Source: Didymodactylos carnosus (taxonomy: Eukaryota > Rotifera > Eurotatoria > Philodinida > Philodinidae). Taken from it: a DNA stretch of 64,000 nt. Location: contig CAJNOQ010000007.1 in NCBI GenBank assembly GCA_905250885.1, forward strand, positions 1-64,000, given 5' to 3'. The notes under the pieces were generated by a model that had not been told where the DNA came from, searched no databases, and worked only from the letters and a program-made list of their open reading frames with translations. Positions 26,901-35,893 of the stretch are shown one piece after another. Numbering within the stretch: the stretch's first letter is position 1; each line of letters opens with the position of its first letter. A program made the translations under genes and the position numbers.

Positions 26901-29618
26901 CTTCTTTTTCTAATAATAATTCTTCTTCCTCTCATCATCGTTCATCACGTCATCATCGTGGAGAGGGTAAAACAGGTTTTCATAGCGATCCAGGAGCAAC
27001 GGGAACTAATGGACATTCTCGTACAGATAGTGATTCATCAAATGGTACGGGTTCAGAATCTCCGTCAGAGTCAGAATCTTCATCAACTCAACAACAACAG
27101 CAAGATGCAATAGATAAAAAAGAGTTAGAAGACGTAAAATCGGAAATATATACTGCCGTGCGGAATGCCTATCAACAAACGGGTCAAGAACGAAAAAAAA
27201 CAGTGAAAAAATTATTATTAAAATGGCATCCAGACAAGAATCCGGGACGTGAACGTTTTGCAGCCGAAGTATTTAAACATTTAAGAAAACAAATCGATCA
27301 TTTTGAAAATGATCCATTAACATCATTGTTTAATACGTTCAATAATTTTCATCATTCACCATTTTCAGGTAAACAAGCTAAAGGAAAATATTTGCACAAA
27401 TGAATTAAGAACAAATTTTTATGAAATTTTTGTATACAAAAATATATTTTTTTCTTTAACAGATAGTTCATAAATTCTTGCTCTTATTTCAAATTGCGAA
27501 TTTTTCATTTTTGTGCTATAAAATTTTAATCAATGCTTACTTCTTCCACTTTCATAGCGAGCGATCCAAAATTTTCTTGGAATAAAACTCATAAAACTGA
27601 ATCATCTACAACTGGAACTACAGGAGCTGGTGATTCAACTACAACAGATAGCGGTGCGAAGCCTTCTGCATCAACATCAGCTGGTGGTAGTAGTGATTAC
27701 TTCCGTTATGGTAGTTTTGATAATTTAAATAATGATGATGTTAAACGTTCGTATCAAGATATTCCACGAACACAAACTACATCAGAAAATACAACTGATT
27801 CAGACACTCAAACAAATGGTGGAGGAACATTTTCAGCTGGTACCGGAAAAACTCGTTTCTCACCACATCGTTCATCATCATTTCGAACAGCCAGAGAAGA
27901 ATGGGCTTATAGACGTCAACATGGATTTCAACGAAGACATGGTTTCTTTTCTCCAACAGAAGAACAGCCAACAAATGGTACATCGGGCACAAATGGAACA
28001 GCAAATGGTGCACAAACTGGCACACAAGGAAGTATGTACGAGTTTAATTTTAATCTTATATTAGTAAAACACAAATTCTTAATACTACTCACAGATCTTA
28101 AAAAATGTTTATCACTGAAGCATGCAGCGCGCGAGTGATGACGATGATGTTAATGATCGATCTATCACCACCGGCACACACACACACACAGTCGATTAAA
28201 CTTTTTCTCTTCTATTTCACTATCTAATTAAACTATTCTATTTTTCAGAACCAGCGCCTATTTTTGGTGAGTTTTAACGAATCGAGTCCCACATGTTTTT
28301 AATAACCTCTATCGATATAAGTTTACTGAAATTTGTCTGCCACGTCTATTTTATGTTCTCATCATTGTTGTAAGTTATAAACTAAAGAAAAGGACTATAG
28401 TAAATTCAACATTTTTATCTTACGTTGGCAGACAATTTCATGTTATTTGTTGACCAAAAACCTTATTTTTATTCAGTACTGACGTAGATTATTATTTCTT
28501 TGAATAATACATAACTTCTAGTAGATTCCTTTAGTATTATCTGAAAAAGTCTCTTGATTTTGTGCATGTTTAAAAACTTCTTTTATAAGTATGTTTTTCC
28601 ATTCATAGTTCCTTCTACTGACGAGTGTTCACTTTTAGTATTTGTATTTGCATGTGACCTCTTCTCTAGAGTAGTATAACATTTCTTCTGCAATACTGCT
28701 TATTTAACTCATTTTTGTTATTTTATATTTTTTATAGAAGAAAGTCCAAATGCACGCCGTAAACGTAATTATCAACAATCAGAAGCTGATCGTTGGTTAA
28801 AACAAGCTCAACACGATTTAGAAAGCTCATATAGTGATATGCATTCATCAACAGGGAATGTTGCTTATGATTGGGCATGCTATAAATGTTACAGGGTAAG
28901 TTGATATATACTAATATTAATAAATTAAACTAAGTGCGTATTTTCTTTGATTTTAGGCAGCTGAAAAAGCGTTAAAAGCTTACCATTATTTCAGAGACAC
29001 CGGCAAAAATATGACGGCTGATATTCCGGGCTTATTGATCGGCGTTGATAATGATGTGAGAGAAATTGGCTATAAACTATACAAATGGATTGGTGATCCA
29101 AATCGAATGCAATATCCAAACGCAGCTAGATTTGCAAAAATACCCGCTGAAGTATTCACTGTCTGTAAGTATTAAAACTATAAGTAAAATGATCTGCGAT
29201 GCTTGAATTTATTTATTTCTAATACTTGTTCGTACTATACCAATACTAGCCGTTCGATAGCATTCTTATCTCAGATGGACCAGAAAGCTAGTTGCATGTA
29301 TGGGAAACTTAAGCAATTGAGTGAAAGAATTTTGCATCAACTAGCCTTCTTGCTCAAAGCTATTCAAGATGACGAGTAACGAAACTGATGTTCAATTTCG
29401 AAGATTGACACGTGCAGAAAAGGCGTTGGGACTACTGGAACTGATAAATTTCTCAAAGACTTGTTCGTATCCTATCTGAATAATGATAGTCTCAAGGCAA
29501 AGTATCCATATTCTTTGTACTCTACGTTATTATTTATTCTATTTCAGCACAAGCTGAACAAGCTATCGAATACACAAAAGAACTATTGAAAAAAATTGAA
29601 GATATCATGTATCCGTGA
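14589..29618 (+). CDS. SACS: Sacsin-like chaperone scaffold, shared body (22 exons)
   Basis: Exons: 14589-15038, 15097-15561, 16600-17085, 17195-17516, 17579-17976, 19119-19574, 19673-20269, 20328-20948, 21974-22396, 22461-22978, 23052-23367, 23824-24175, 24250-24713, 24787-25119, 25310-25876, 25957-26295, 26835-27368, 27558-28031, 28249-28266, 28738-28895, 28957-29164, 29548-29618. Together they encode 2,856 residues after the split first codon, with no frame conflict. Order: sacsin-repeat sequence (about residues 1-2300), J domain (about 2465-2530), low-complexity linker, HEPN (about 2725-2856). Sacsin is a large cytosolic co-chaperone linked to Hsp70, mitochondria and intermediate filaments. 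Human sacsin has about 4,579 residues, with GHKL ATPase modules opening its repeats. This copy is about 1,600 residues shorter and shows none. Seventeen of the 21 internal introns are phase 1. Product identity rests on remembered family features, not a search. Confidence 0.85.
15562..16599 (+). other. 1.0 kb intron, no element recognised
   Basis: The GTATAA donor follows ...ACATTAG and the acceptor is TCTAG. I see no terminal repeats, coding sequence or array. The short reading frame over 15562-15641 is read-through of the preceding exon. Confidence 0.6.
18117..18958. mobile_element. TTAA-flanked MITE in a sacsin intron
   Basis: The 842-bp element begins CTCATTGAGAC and ends GTCTCAATGAG, an 11-bp perfect terminal inverted repeat. 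It is bounded on both sides by TTAA (18113-18116 and 18959-18962). TTAA target duplication is the hallmark of piggyBac-type transposases, although the terminal bases differ from the usual CCY start. No open transposase frame is present, so it is non-autonomous. It makes up most of the 1,142-bp intron 17977-19118. The other TTAA element in this window (44116-44819) has unrelated ends. Confidence 0.75.
20949..21973 (+). other. 1.0 kb intron with a large A/T homopolymer block
   Basis: Mostly featureless AT-rich DNA, with a (TA)n patch near 21190-21200. Its main feature is the homopolymer block at 21400-21492: four A-runs separated by short interruptions, then about 22 T. No TIRs or coding sequence recognised. 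Confidence 0.6.
21400..21492. repeat. Poly-A / poly-T block
   Basis: Successive A-runs of 11 to 16 bases, broken by CTTGGGG, CC and TATATT interruptions, pass directly into a T-run of about 22 bases. It can fold into an A-T hairpin. Homopolymer lengths may be inaccurate in the assembly. Confidence 0.85.
21974..26295 (+). CDS. SACS: Sacsin gene, second repeat-derived block (exons 10-17)
   Basis: Eight exons encode about 1,104 residues. A poly-Gln/Ser/Pro insert near the start (QQQQQQQQHSTPPPASMP) is lineage-specific low complexity. Sacsin-like landmarks follow in order: LKFLKECGLRSYIQIDKC, KLCWTSSYLLPEFVRLEQ, PFLFSLPEEFLEYKSFFQQI, and LYISMKHTEQPYFTLCLARA. The block ends with LPGDLCVYKLNDLYIYCEVE, which resembles the family's short segment just before the J domain. 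The XPCB domain of vertebrate sacsin is not recognisable to me. Intron 23368-23823 (456 bp) shows no element. Confidence 0.75.
26337..26774. mobile_element. TA-flanked MITE in a sacsin intron
   Basis: The terminal inverted repeats begin GCCGAATGACGAC on both ends (left at 26337, right complement ending 26774), followed by A-rich sequence. Each is bordered by TA, the target duplication of Tc1/mariner-type elements. The 438-bp length and lack of a coding frame make it non-autonomous. Removing it with one TA would leave an intron of about 99 bp, close to the gene's usual size. Confidence 0.75.
26835..27368 (+). CDS. SACS: Sacsin gene, J-domain exon
   Basis: The exon encodes a Ser/His/Asn-rich disordered stretch and then a J domain: DVKSEIYTAVRNAYQQTGQE, then KKTVKKLLLKWHPDKNPGRE, then an EVFKHL helix. 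The HPD tripeptide is at 27227-27235 and is intact, so stimulation of Hsp70 ATPase is expected. The WHPDKNP context with a following EVFKHL helix matches the sacsin J domain rather than canonical DnaJ starts, which have YYxxLG. The exon is in phase 1 on both sides. Confidence 0.88.
27558..28266 (+). CDS. SACS: Sacsin gene, low-complexity linker and 18-nt microexon
   Basis: Exon 27558-28031 encodes a Thr/Ser/Gly/Asn-rich linker with an aromatic-basic patch (EEWAYRRQHGFQRRHGF). It is joined in phase 1 to an 18-nt microexon at 28249-28266 (KPAPIF), which has acceptor TTTTTCAG and donor G|GTGAGT. The microexon is supported by exact phase compatibility on both sides. Skipping it would remove six residues without changing frame, so it could be alternatively used. 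An (AC)8 run lies in the preceding intron at about 28175-28190. Confidence 0.65.
28322..28450. repeat. Imperfect intronic hairpin
   Basis: The segment around GAAATTTGTCTGCCACG (about 28328-28344) pairs with CGTTGGCAGACAATTTC (about 28424-28440). The pairing extends to roughly 33 bp per arm with a 50-60 bp loop. It could be a degenerate MITE or a pri-miRNA-like structure. The long loop argues against a typical miRNA. Confidence 0.5.
28738..29618 (+). CDS. SACS: Sacsin gene, C-terminal HEPN exons
   Basis: Three exons (28738-28895, 28957-29164, 29548-29618) encode a HEPN domain: EADRWLKQAQHDLESSYSDM, then YDWACYKCYRAAEKALKAYH, ending with a helix EQAIEYTKELLKKIEDIMYP and TGA. The A-x-x-W-L-x-Q-A start and the W-x-C-(Y/F)-K-C-Y core are those of sacsin-type HEPN domains, which dimerise and bind nucleotide in vertebrate sacsin. 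The downstream 383-bp intron (29165-29547) shows no element. Confidence 0.88.
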
Positions 29619-31373
29619 ATCATCATTGTTTTGACATATTTTTTATCTCCTATTTTTCTTGTCAGTCGCCAAATCTGTCTATTTAATATATAACCATTTT
29701 CTAGTCACAATTTTAACTTATAACAAAATATCTCGCCTTGTTTTTGTTTACAGAAGGCACACACATTTATTGTTTTATTAACCGAAACAGTATATGAGAG
29801 TACACACATCTTCCATATAATTCCTCACAATTCTCGTTTTACTGTTATTTTTTTTCCGTTTTTTATACATATTCGTCCATATTTCTAGTGCATTCTCTCT
29901 CTCTTTCTCGCTCTCTCTCTCTCTCTCTCTCTTTTTCACACCTTTTCTCTTTTTGTCGATCAATCAACAAACACAAAAATGTATTCGAGCTCACGTACAC
30001 ATTTGTAATATGGGGAGGAAGAAGTTTAGTTATGGGCGTTAATTATTCTCTTTTAGAGATGAATTTATAAATTCATCTCTCTTGTTGTTATTTATCTTGG
30101 TTTTTTTTGTTCGTGTAATTTTTTGTTACAGTTATATAGAATGTAGAAAAAAACAAGACGTGTGCGTTTGTTTGTTTTTTTAAAATCTTTATACTATTCT
30201 GTACAAGTGTTTTTGTTTGTTTTCTACTTTTTCTTGAATGAATTTGTTCGTTTTTTTTCTAATACTATAGTTATTATATAATTATTATCACAATACTTCT
30301 GCTATTCTAATCGCATATCTGATTGTTTCAGTTTCAAATTCAGATCCTTTTTTTGTTTCATTATGAAGGTGAAGAAAGAAAATAAAATATAGGTAAAAAT
30401 AAAAATGAAAATAATTAATCATTGCTTATATAAGCGTAAATTTAAACATGGAAAAGAAAAGGAGATTCTAGTCACCATTAATCTAATTTATATAGATAAA
30501 ATGGCCTTATTACAAAACTTATCGGTATCTAAATGAGATCTTTTGATATAATGTAGTAATTTTTCCTGCAATGACTCGGTAATTGATCAAGAATCATGTG
30601 ATTCTTCCTGTTCACTCATCAAAATTTCAAATGTTTTCTGTTCACTTCGTTTCCGATTACTGTTTTGAGATGGCGGCAACAGATTTCATTATTATCTTCC
30701 GATAAAAATGTGTTCAGTCCAAGAAATTCTTTAATCGAAATATTTCAACAATAGCTAAATCTTAAATTATTTCGTAATTGATTGATTTTATTGTACTTTG
30801 AGGTATTTTAAGATGGAGAAAACCAAAAATATGGGTCTTTTTTGACGGGTAATTCTTTATGAAATGCACCATGTTTACATTGATTTATGTCAATCGTTCA
30901 AACCTCCGAAACTGGTACAACTTGAGCGTTTGCTGGTGAATATCATGTCAGAAAAATGTTAATTTATTTTTCCAACTTACTTTCCAAACATTCAACATGT
31001 CGTGTGCAGAAAAATTTTCAACTGTATGAAAAACGACAGATTTTCGAAAAATTTGAGTTCACCGTTTATTCTATGGAGAGTATTGCTGAAGAATATTTTT
31101 ATCAACAATATTACTGTCTATTTTTGTCATAATAACTGCAGTCGTAAACGAGTTTCTTTGTTTTTAAAATACAAGCAAAAAATCGAAGATTTCGCGTTAG
31201 TATTAGAGTTCATTCATACTTATTTCTCCAGCATTGTGATCCATTTATTTTCAAGATAGTCATTCTCAATACTCGCTAGTTACTTATCAAGTGATTGTTC
31301 AATTTTTTTCTTTGCTGTTGCTATTTTTGTGCTTGAAAAGAGGAAAGAAAAAGAATCTTAGAGGCTTTGCTTT
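29619..31373. other. 3' flank of the sacsin gene, no gene seen
   Basis: Probable 3' UTR then intergenic DNA. A CT-rich microsatellite covers 29893-29932. AATAAA occurs at 30381-30386, 760 bp past the stop, and is the first clear poly(A) signal I noticed. Reading frames here are short, and none is credible. Confidence 0.45.
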
Positions 31374-31381
31374 GGTTATAG

Positions 31382-32413
31382 CACAGCTGACTGAAGTCAG
31401 GTCATATTTGACTTGACTTGACGTGAGAAATTTTTTATAACTTATGAATTGACTTGATCTGACTTGAAAATGTTCTTAAAAGACTTGACTTGACTTGTGG
31501 CTTGGCATAAAAAAATCAAGTCAGGTCACGCATATTTTTAAACCTCTTATGCAATCTTATTTTAAATAATAATTTATAATGTTTTGGGAATGTTGATGTT
31601 ATAACGTAACGTCTCAACTGAGATACAATTCATATTTTAATCAAGTATTATTTTAAGTTGATCATTATTTCTCATTCTGCAAAATTATTCGTTTCTCAAC
31701 TGAGATACAATTTTGACACGTGCGTTGAACCGTGCAGTTGTGCAAGAGTGCAGTGTATAAAGGTCTATTATTCAATAGTTCTACAAAATCTACAAGAATT
31801 ACAGCAATTTTCACGCCATTTTGCATACTTCGACGTTTTTCACAAAACTCGTCATTCAGACATAAGCACTCATGACGACGTGGAGATCAATGAATAAGAA
31901 CTGATTTTGTTGTTACGTTTTTTTCATACATGCGATTACTTGATAATAAATTAATGGTCATATTTGACTATGTAATGTGAAGATAATTCCTATAGTGACT
32001 ATTGAATAATAGACCTTTGTACACGTGCACTACATGTGTCAAAATTGTATCTCAGTTAAAAAACGAATATTTTCATAGATATAATGGTTTCTCAACTGAG
32101 ATACTTGATTAAAATATGAATTGTATCTCAGTTGAGTCCAAACCTGTTATGATATGAATAATATGAACTATGTTAGGCTCATTAGAACATTGTCTTTTTT
32201 ATGATTATCTTTTGAAATACGAAAAAAGAAACATCGTATCTAAACAAAAAGCCGAAGCTCATAGAAAACCGATAATTTGCCCAGCTTCACTTTGGGCATT
32301 TTTCTACGGAAAAAAATTTCAAGTCATGACTTGTGACTTGACTTGACTGGAGAAAATTTTTGATGACTTGGCTTGATTTGTGACTTGGAACACCCGTGAC
32401 TTGCCTAGCTCTG
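31382..32413. mobile_element. hAT-like non-autonomous element with ACTTG-rich ends
   Basis: The element starts CACAGCTGACTG and ends GCCTAGCTCTG; the right end read inward is CAGAGCTAGGCAAG, a typical hAT-style terminus. It is flanked by the near-identical 8-bp duplications GGTTATAG (31374-31381) and GATTATAG (32414-32421). Both subterminal zones (about 31400-31530 and 32320-32405) are packed with ACTTG words in CTTGACTTG-type spacing, as expected for transposase-binding repeats. A second MITE (31613-32136) sits inside it. No transposase is present. Without the nested insert the element is about 508 bp. Confidence 0.7.
31613..32136. mobile_element. Long-inverted-repeat MITE nested in the ACTTG element
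   Basis: The element begins CTCAACTGAGATACAATT and ends with its complement. The inverted arms are imperfect and exceed 150 bp. The 18-bp end motif recurs as a subterminal copy at about 31696, mirrored near 32041-32057. At the right end a 46-bp unit (about 32091-32136) has 14-bp inverted ends of its own. No target duplication could be fixed. The palindromic structure is clear, but the superfamily is not. Confidence 0.7.
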
Positions 32414-32421
32414 GATTATAG

Positions 32422-33608
32422 CGTCAAAGTTACTGTACTCAAATGTAGTTTGGTGAAAGTTAGCATTAATTAAAGACGTAAATTTTTAGTTTTTCAAACA
32501 CCGGTTCGATATCAAAACCAAACGTCTGTTCTTGTACATTTGTATTTATTGTTCTGTAATCATGGCGTCTTCCTGTGCTCGCATTGCACAGAGCACAATT
32601 ATAAGTAAATGATAATATCCGTTGACCTCCTTTCTTGAGATGCTGATGGTATGATGGTTGTCAGTTAAAAGTGGATAAAAGAGAAATGAAAGATAGATAA
32701 ATTTGCCAAAACTTAGCATAGTTTTTCTCAAAATATTTCATCGACTTTTCTTTGAGGTTCTAGATAAGGGTATCCATAACAGAGCTGCCACCTATATAAG
32801 TCAGAAATTCGGAATCATAATCATAATCCCGAATTTATTTTAGCTCTATATGATGGTCTGCGTCAGGCTAGCCTTCTGGCCAGAGCTGCACTTGATGACT
32901 AGTAACGAGATGGCTGACCATTTCAGAAGCTTATCAACTACAGGGAAGATATCGAGTTCTAAACTACCGCGGCAGCACCCTGCACGGTATCCGCAAGGCG
33001 GGGTATTCTTCCTATATGATTTACTCGATACAATACAAGAAAATAACAACATAAATATAAATTTCGATTTTAATTGACATGCTATTTTTTGAACGTATAT
33101 TTTTGATTCCAAAAGTAACTGGCACTTTAGCTGGCCTATAATATGAGAAAGGCAATCTCCACAAACTATAGATAAAAACACACTTAAAAATTTTCATGAT
33201 CAGGGACAAACAGCCAACTATTTGTCGTATTTTTACAAAAAAGTTTCTTAGAACTTAAAAAATATACATACAGTAATATCTAAACAAGAGTATTCATCGA
33301 AATAAAAACAAAAACATTTTCGGGAATAGAACAAATCGTTAAAGTGTGAACATTCGATGGTTTAATTCAAAATAAATTAAACAATTGCATGCGACTACTT
33401 TCTCTTAATAATAATAACAATAATTTTTCATAAAAAGATGAGAGTTCACAGATTGTCGATTTATAAAAAAATGAATCAAGCCAGACAACCAAAAGAGTCA
33501 CAATAAATAGATAAAGTGGAAAGACTAGAGTATAGTATAAAGATAATTGGAAGCAAACAAATGAAAAAAAAGTAAATAAATAAAGAAGTAAACAAATAAA
33601 GACTATCC
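32422..33608. other. Intergenic, with a patch of higher GC
   Basis: No recognised gene. About 32850-33010 is distinctly more GC-rich than its surroundings and open in one frame on each strand, but the translations resemble no protein I know. It may be a fragment of an old mobile element. Confidence 0.35.
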
Positions 33609-33611
33609 ATG

Positions 33612-34125
33612 CCGAGCTTTTTTTTAAAATACCGGTGATTCAGCAAAATACCGTCGGTATACTGCACCGCACGGTTAACCGCCGGTAGGTAACTTATTAG
33701 ATCGCGGTCTAAGAAAATACCGCATGATAACCGTTTTTTGTTCATTCACATTGCATTTTGCACTCACGAAGATATAAAACAAACAGAAAATTCGAGAAAC
33801 TTGATTTCTTCTTAAGATTTCTTTTTAGATTAAATTTTTCTTTTAGATCATATAGACTGGAATTTTGAACTTCGACTCGAGTCAAATTTCTCTCTATCAG
33901 GAGCCTGTTTGCACTTACAAGTGCCCAACAATAAAAAAAAACAAAGCTGAACATTAGTTTCGAACTCCTGTTCTACTTGTTCATAATGATAAAATACCAG
34001 ACGGTATCGCTGGTTATACCGACGGTATACCGTGACATACCACGTAGTTACCGCCGGTATTTTTATTTACTATGGCGGTATACCTCATGGTAACCGTTGG
34101 TATTTTGCCGGTATTAAGCACCTGA
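33612..34125. repeat. Candidate transposon with TACCG/CGGTA-rich ends
   Basis: Two zones (about 33630-33732 and 33985-34120) are dense in TACCG, its complement CGGTA, and TACCGNCGGTAT palindromes. They flank a 250-bp core lacking the motif. The outer ends share AATACCGG in inverted orientation. The layout copies that of the ACTTG element, so I read it as another non-autonomous hAT-like element. Unlike there, I could not find a target duplication. Confidence 0.45.
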
Positions 34126-34449
34126 GTACTGGGAGAAAACGCTGTTTAGCAGTAGGACTGAGTTTTACTATAAGAGATGCCGACATACAGCTCTTACGAA
34201 TTGATGATAAGAAAGAAAAACGGTAAGTACCAAAATTCGATGCTGAACGTCGGCCGCAGTTAATCCAGAACTATGATTTTAGATTCGCTAGCTATCGTCA
34301 GCAAGCCAGTGCATTAACTAAACTGGTTCAATTATGTTAATCATCAAAACTAGCAGTCAATGAATAAAAACAACAACAAAATAGAAAAATCGATAAAAAT
34401 TATTCGAACTATTACTGCAAACAAACGAATCATATTTATTTCGCTTGAT

Positions 34450-34467
34450 CGATCACATTAGCGTGAT
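34450..34467. promoter_or_regulatory. GATCAC-N6-GTGATC inverted repeat upstream of the small peptide gene
   Basis: A perfect 6-bp inverted repeat with a 6-bp spacer, about 60 bp before the ATG at 34526. It could be a dimeric transcription-factor site. Its function is unknown. Confidence 0.25.
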
Positions 34468-34525
34468 CTACTAATATAATAATAATAATACAACGGTCAC
34501 ACATTTAGCATTAAACGTATTCGAC

Positions 34526-34732
34526 ATGCGCATACTGTTTATAATCGTGATATTTTCACTACTTGTGGCTATAGGTGCGGACAAAATTTTTGACGATAGT
34601 ATATGGGTGCGAGCACGCAATTATGAAAATCGAAACAATGATGAGCTTTTATTATTACAACTGTTATTAAAACGTATTTATGATAGTTCATCGGATTTAC
34701 ATAGATCGGATAGTATTGATCGTAGAGAGTGA
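34526..34732 (+). CDS. Putative small secreted peptide precursor
   Basis: A single exon of 68 codons starting MRILFIIVIFSLLVAIGADK. It has one basic residue, a hydrophobic core of about 13 residues and a small-residue cleavage region (A-I-G-A), which together form a good signal peptide. The mature part is charged, with a Leu-rich helix (DELLLLQLLLKRIYDSSSDL), a KR dibasic pair and RR near the C-terminus (DSIDRRE, then TGA). Secretion and processing of a short peptide are plausible. I recognise no family. AATAAA lies about 190 bp downstream near 34925, just before the hAT element. It could be a chance frame, but the N-terminus is unusually well formed. Confidence 0.5.
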   Translation: MRILFIIVIFSLLVAIGADKIFDDSIWVRARNYENRNNDELLLLQLLLKRIYDSSSDLHRSDSIDRRE

Positions 34733-34956
34733 AAACATTAACAAATGATATATTTTCTATTTTGGCTTTAACAATTTGTATCTATTAATGATTATTATGG
34801 CACAGTATTTCTACGTTTCAAACATGAAAGACAGCATGTATGCATTTTTGATACTTTAACTGAGTTGTTTGTTTTTAAACGAATTGCCGAATATGTTTTC
34901 AAAACTTTTTTGGTTGTTACATCTAATAAATAAAATTTCTCAAGGTATAAGCAAAA

Positions 34957-35885
34957 CAGGATTGCCAAGTCTTTCGATTTATCGGAATTTTTTCCGATTT
35001 TGAGCTTCTTTTTCCCAATGAATTTTGACTTTCTGATTTTTCCCAATTTGTAGAGCTTTTTACTTTTTCCTGAAAAGCACATATATTCTTAAAAGAATTC
35101 ATTCAGAATTCGTTGAAAGATCGTATGCTTTTTGGCATCATGGCATCATCTATGGCAGGGGACATTTCCAAGAATGACTTTCCATTAGGTTCAGTTGAGA
35201 ATAAACATAAAAACACAAAACGTCACCAGAAAACGTAAATGTCACGGTGTTTCTGGCACAAAAAAAGGTGTTTTTAGCAAAGATTGGTTAAAAAATCCCA
35301 AATATTCTGACTTTTTACAACAAGTTCGCCATGACCCTACTAAAGCACGTTGTTCATCATGTAATTGTAGTATATCGGTTTATGGTGGGGACAAAACCGA
35401 TCTAGATAAACATGTAGACACTGTAAAACATCAAGAATTTATGAAAAACAAAACAAAAAGTAAGTCCAGTTCCTTTCGATTTATTTTCTCAAGCTTTTTT
35501 TATATTTCTTAACGAATTCTAGACTCACTTGAAACATTTTTTACACCATTTATTAAATTAGATAAATTATCAGCTATTGAAGCAACATTTGTATTTCATG
35601 GCGTTAAACATACTCGTTCACATTTATCAAAAGATTGCACTGTTTCCGTTGTCAAACGAAACAGTCAATGCTTCAGATAATAGATTTTTTTAACTGTTAT
35701 TGAATGTGTTTTTTCTGTTGAAAAAACGAATATGTATTGTTGTAGCAGAAAAAGCCTGGTATCTTTACCTTGTTAACGTATTCTGGAAAAAAGCTTCTTC
35801 CGATTTTCAGTACAATTATTTTCCGATTTTTTCCTATTTTAGCGGGATTTTTTCCGAACTGCGGATTTTGCACTTGGCAACTCTG
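34957..35885. mobile_element. Compact hAT element carrying a BED-finger frame
   Basis: The element starts CAGGATTGCCAAGT and ends ACTTGGCAACTCTG, so both ends read CAG-R-R-TTGCCAAGT, the classic hAT terminus. It is flanked by identical 8-bp target duplications AAGCAAAA at 34949-34956 and 35886-35893. The subterminal zones are rich in TTTTTTCCGATTTT-type words. At 929 bp it cannot hold a full transposase, but it keeps a two-exon frame (35195-35680). The exact target duplication points to a fairly recent insertion. Confidence 0.85.
35195..35680 (+). CDS. BED-type zinc finger fragment of a hAT-family protein
   Basis: Exon 1 (to 35459, donor GTAAGT) encodes SKDWLKNPKYSDFLQQV followed by a C2H2/BED-like finger: CSSCNCSISVYGGDKTDLDK then H-x5-H (HVDTVKH). 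Exon 2 (35523-35680, acceptor ATTCTAG) continues in phase 1 with SLETFFTPFIKL and ATFVFHGVKHTRSHLSKDC, then stops at TAA. This order, finger then F-x-x-H-x-V-K-H, is that of hAT-related KIAA1586/ZMYM-like proteins. The catalytic and dimerisation regions are absent. The finger frame has no in-frame ATG: ATGs at 35140 and 35152 lie in another frame, which ends near 35236. It may therefore be decayed at its 5' end, or start upstream by splicing. Confidence 0.55.
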
Positions 35886-35893
35886 AAGCAAAA

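Noticed and set aside
32850-33181. Overlapping frames on both strands in the GC-richer patch
   Set aside because: No recognisable protein, no splice or poly(A) context. Probably transposon debris.
33950-33975. AGTTTCGAACTCCTG resembling a tRNA B box, hinting at a SINE
   Set aside because: Imperfect match, no A box at the right distance upstream, no poly-A tail or target duplication.
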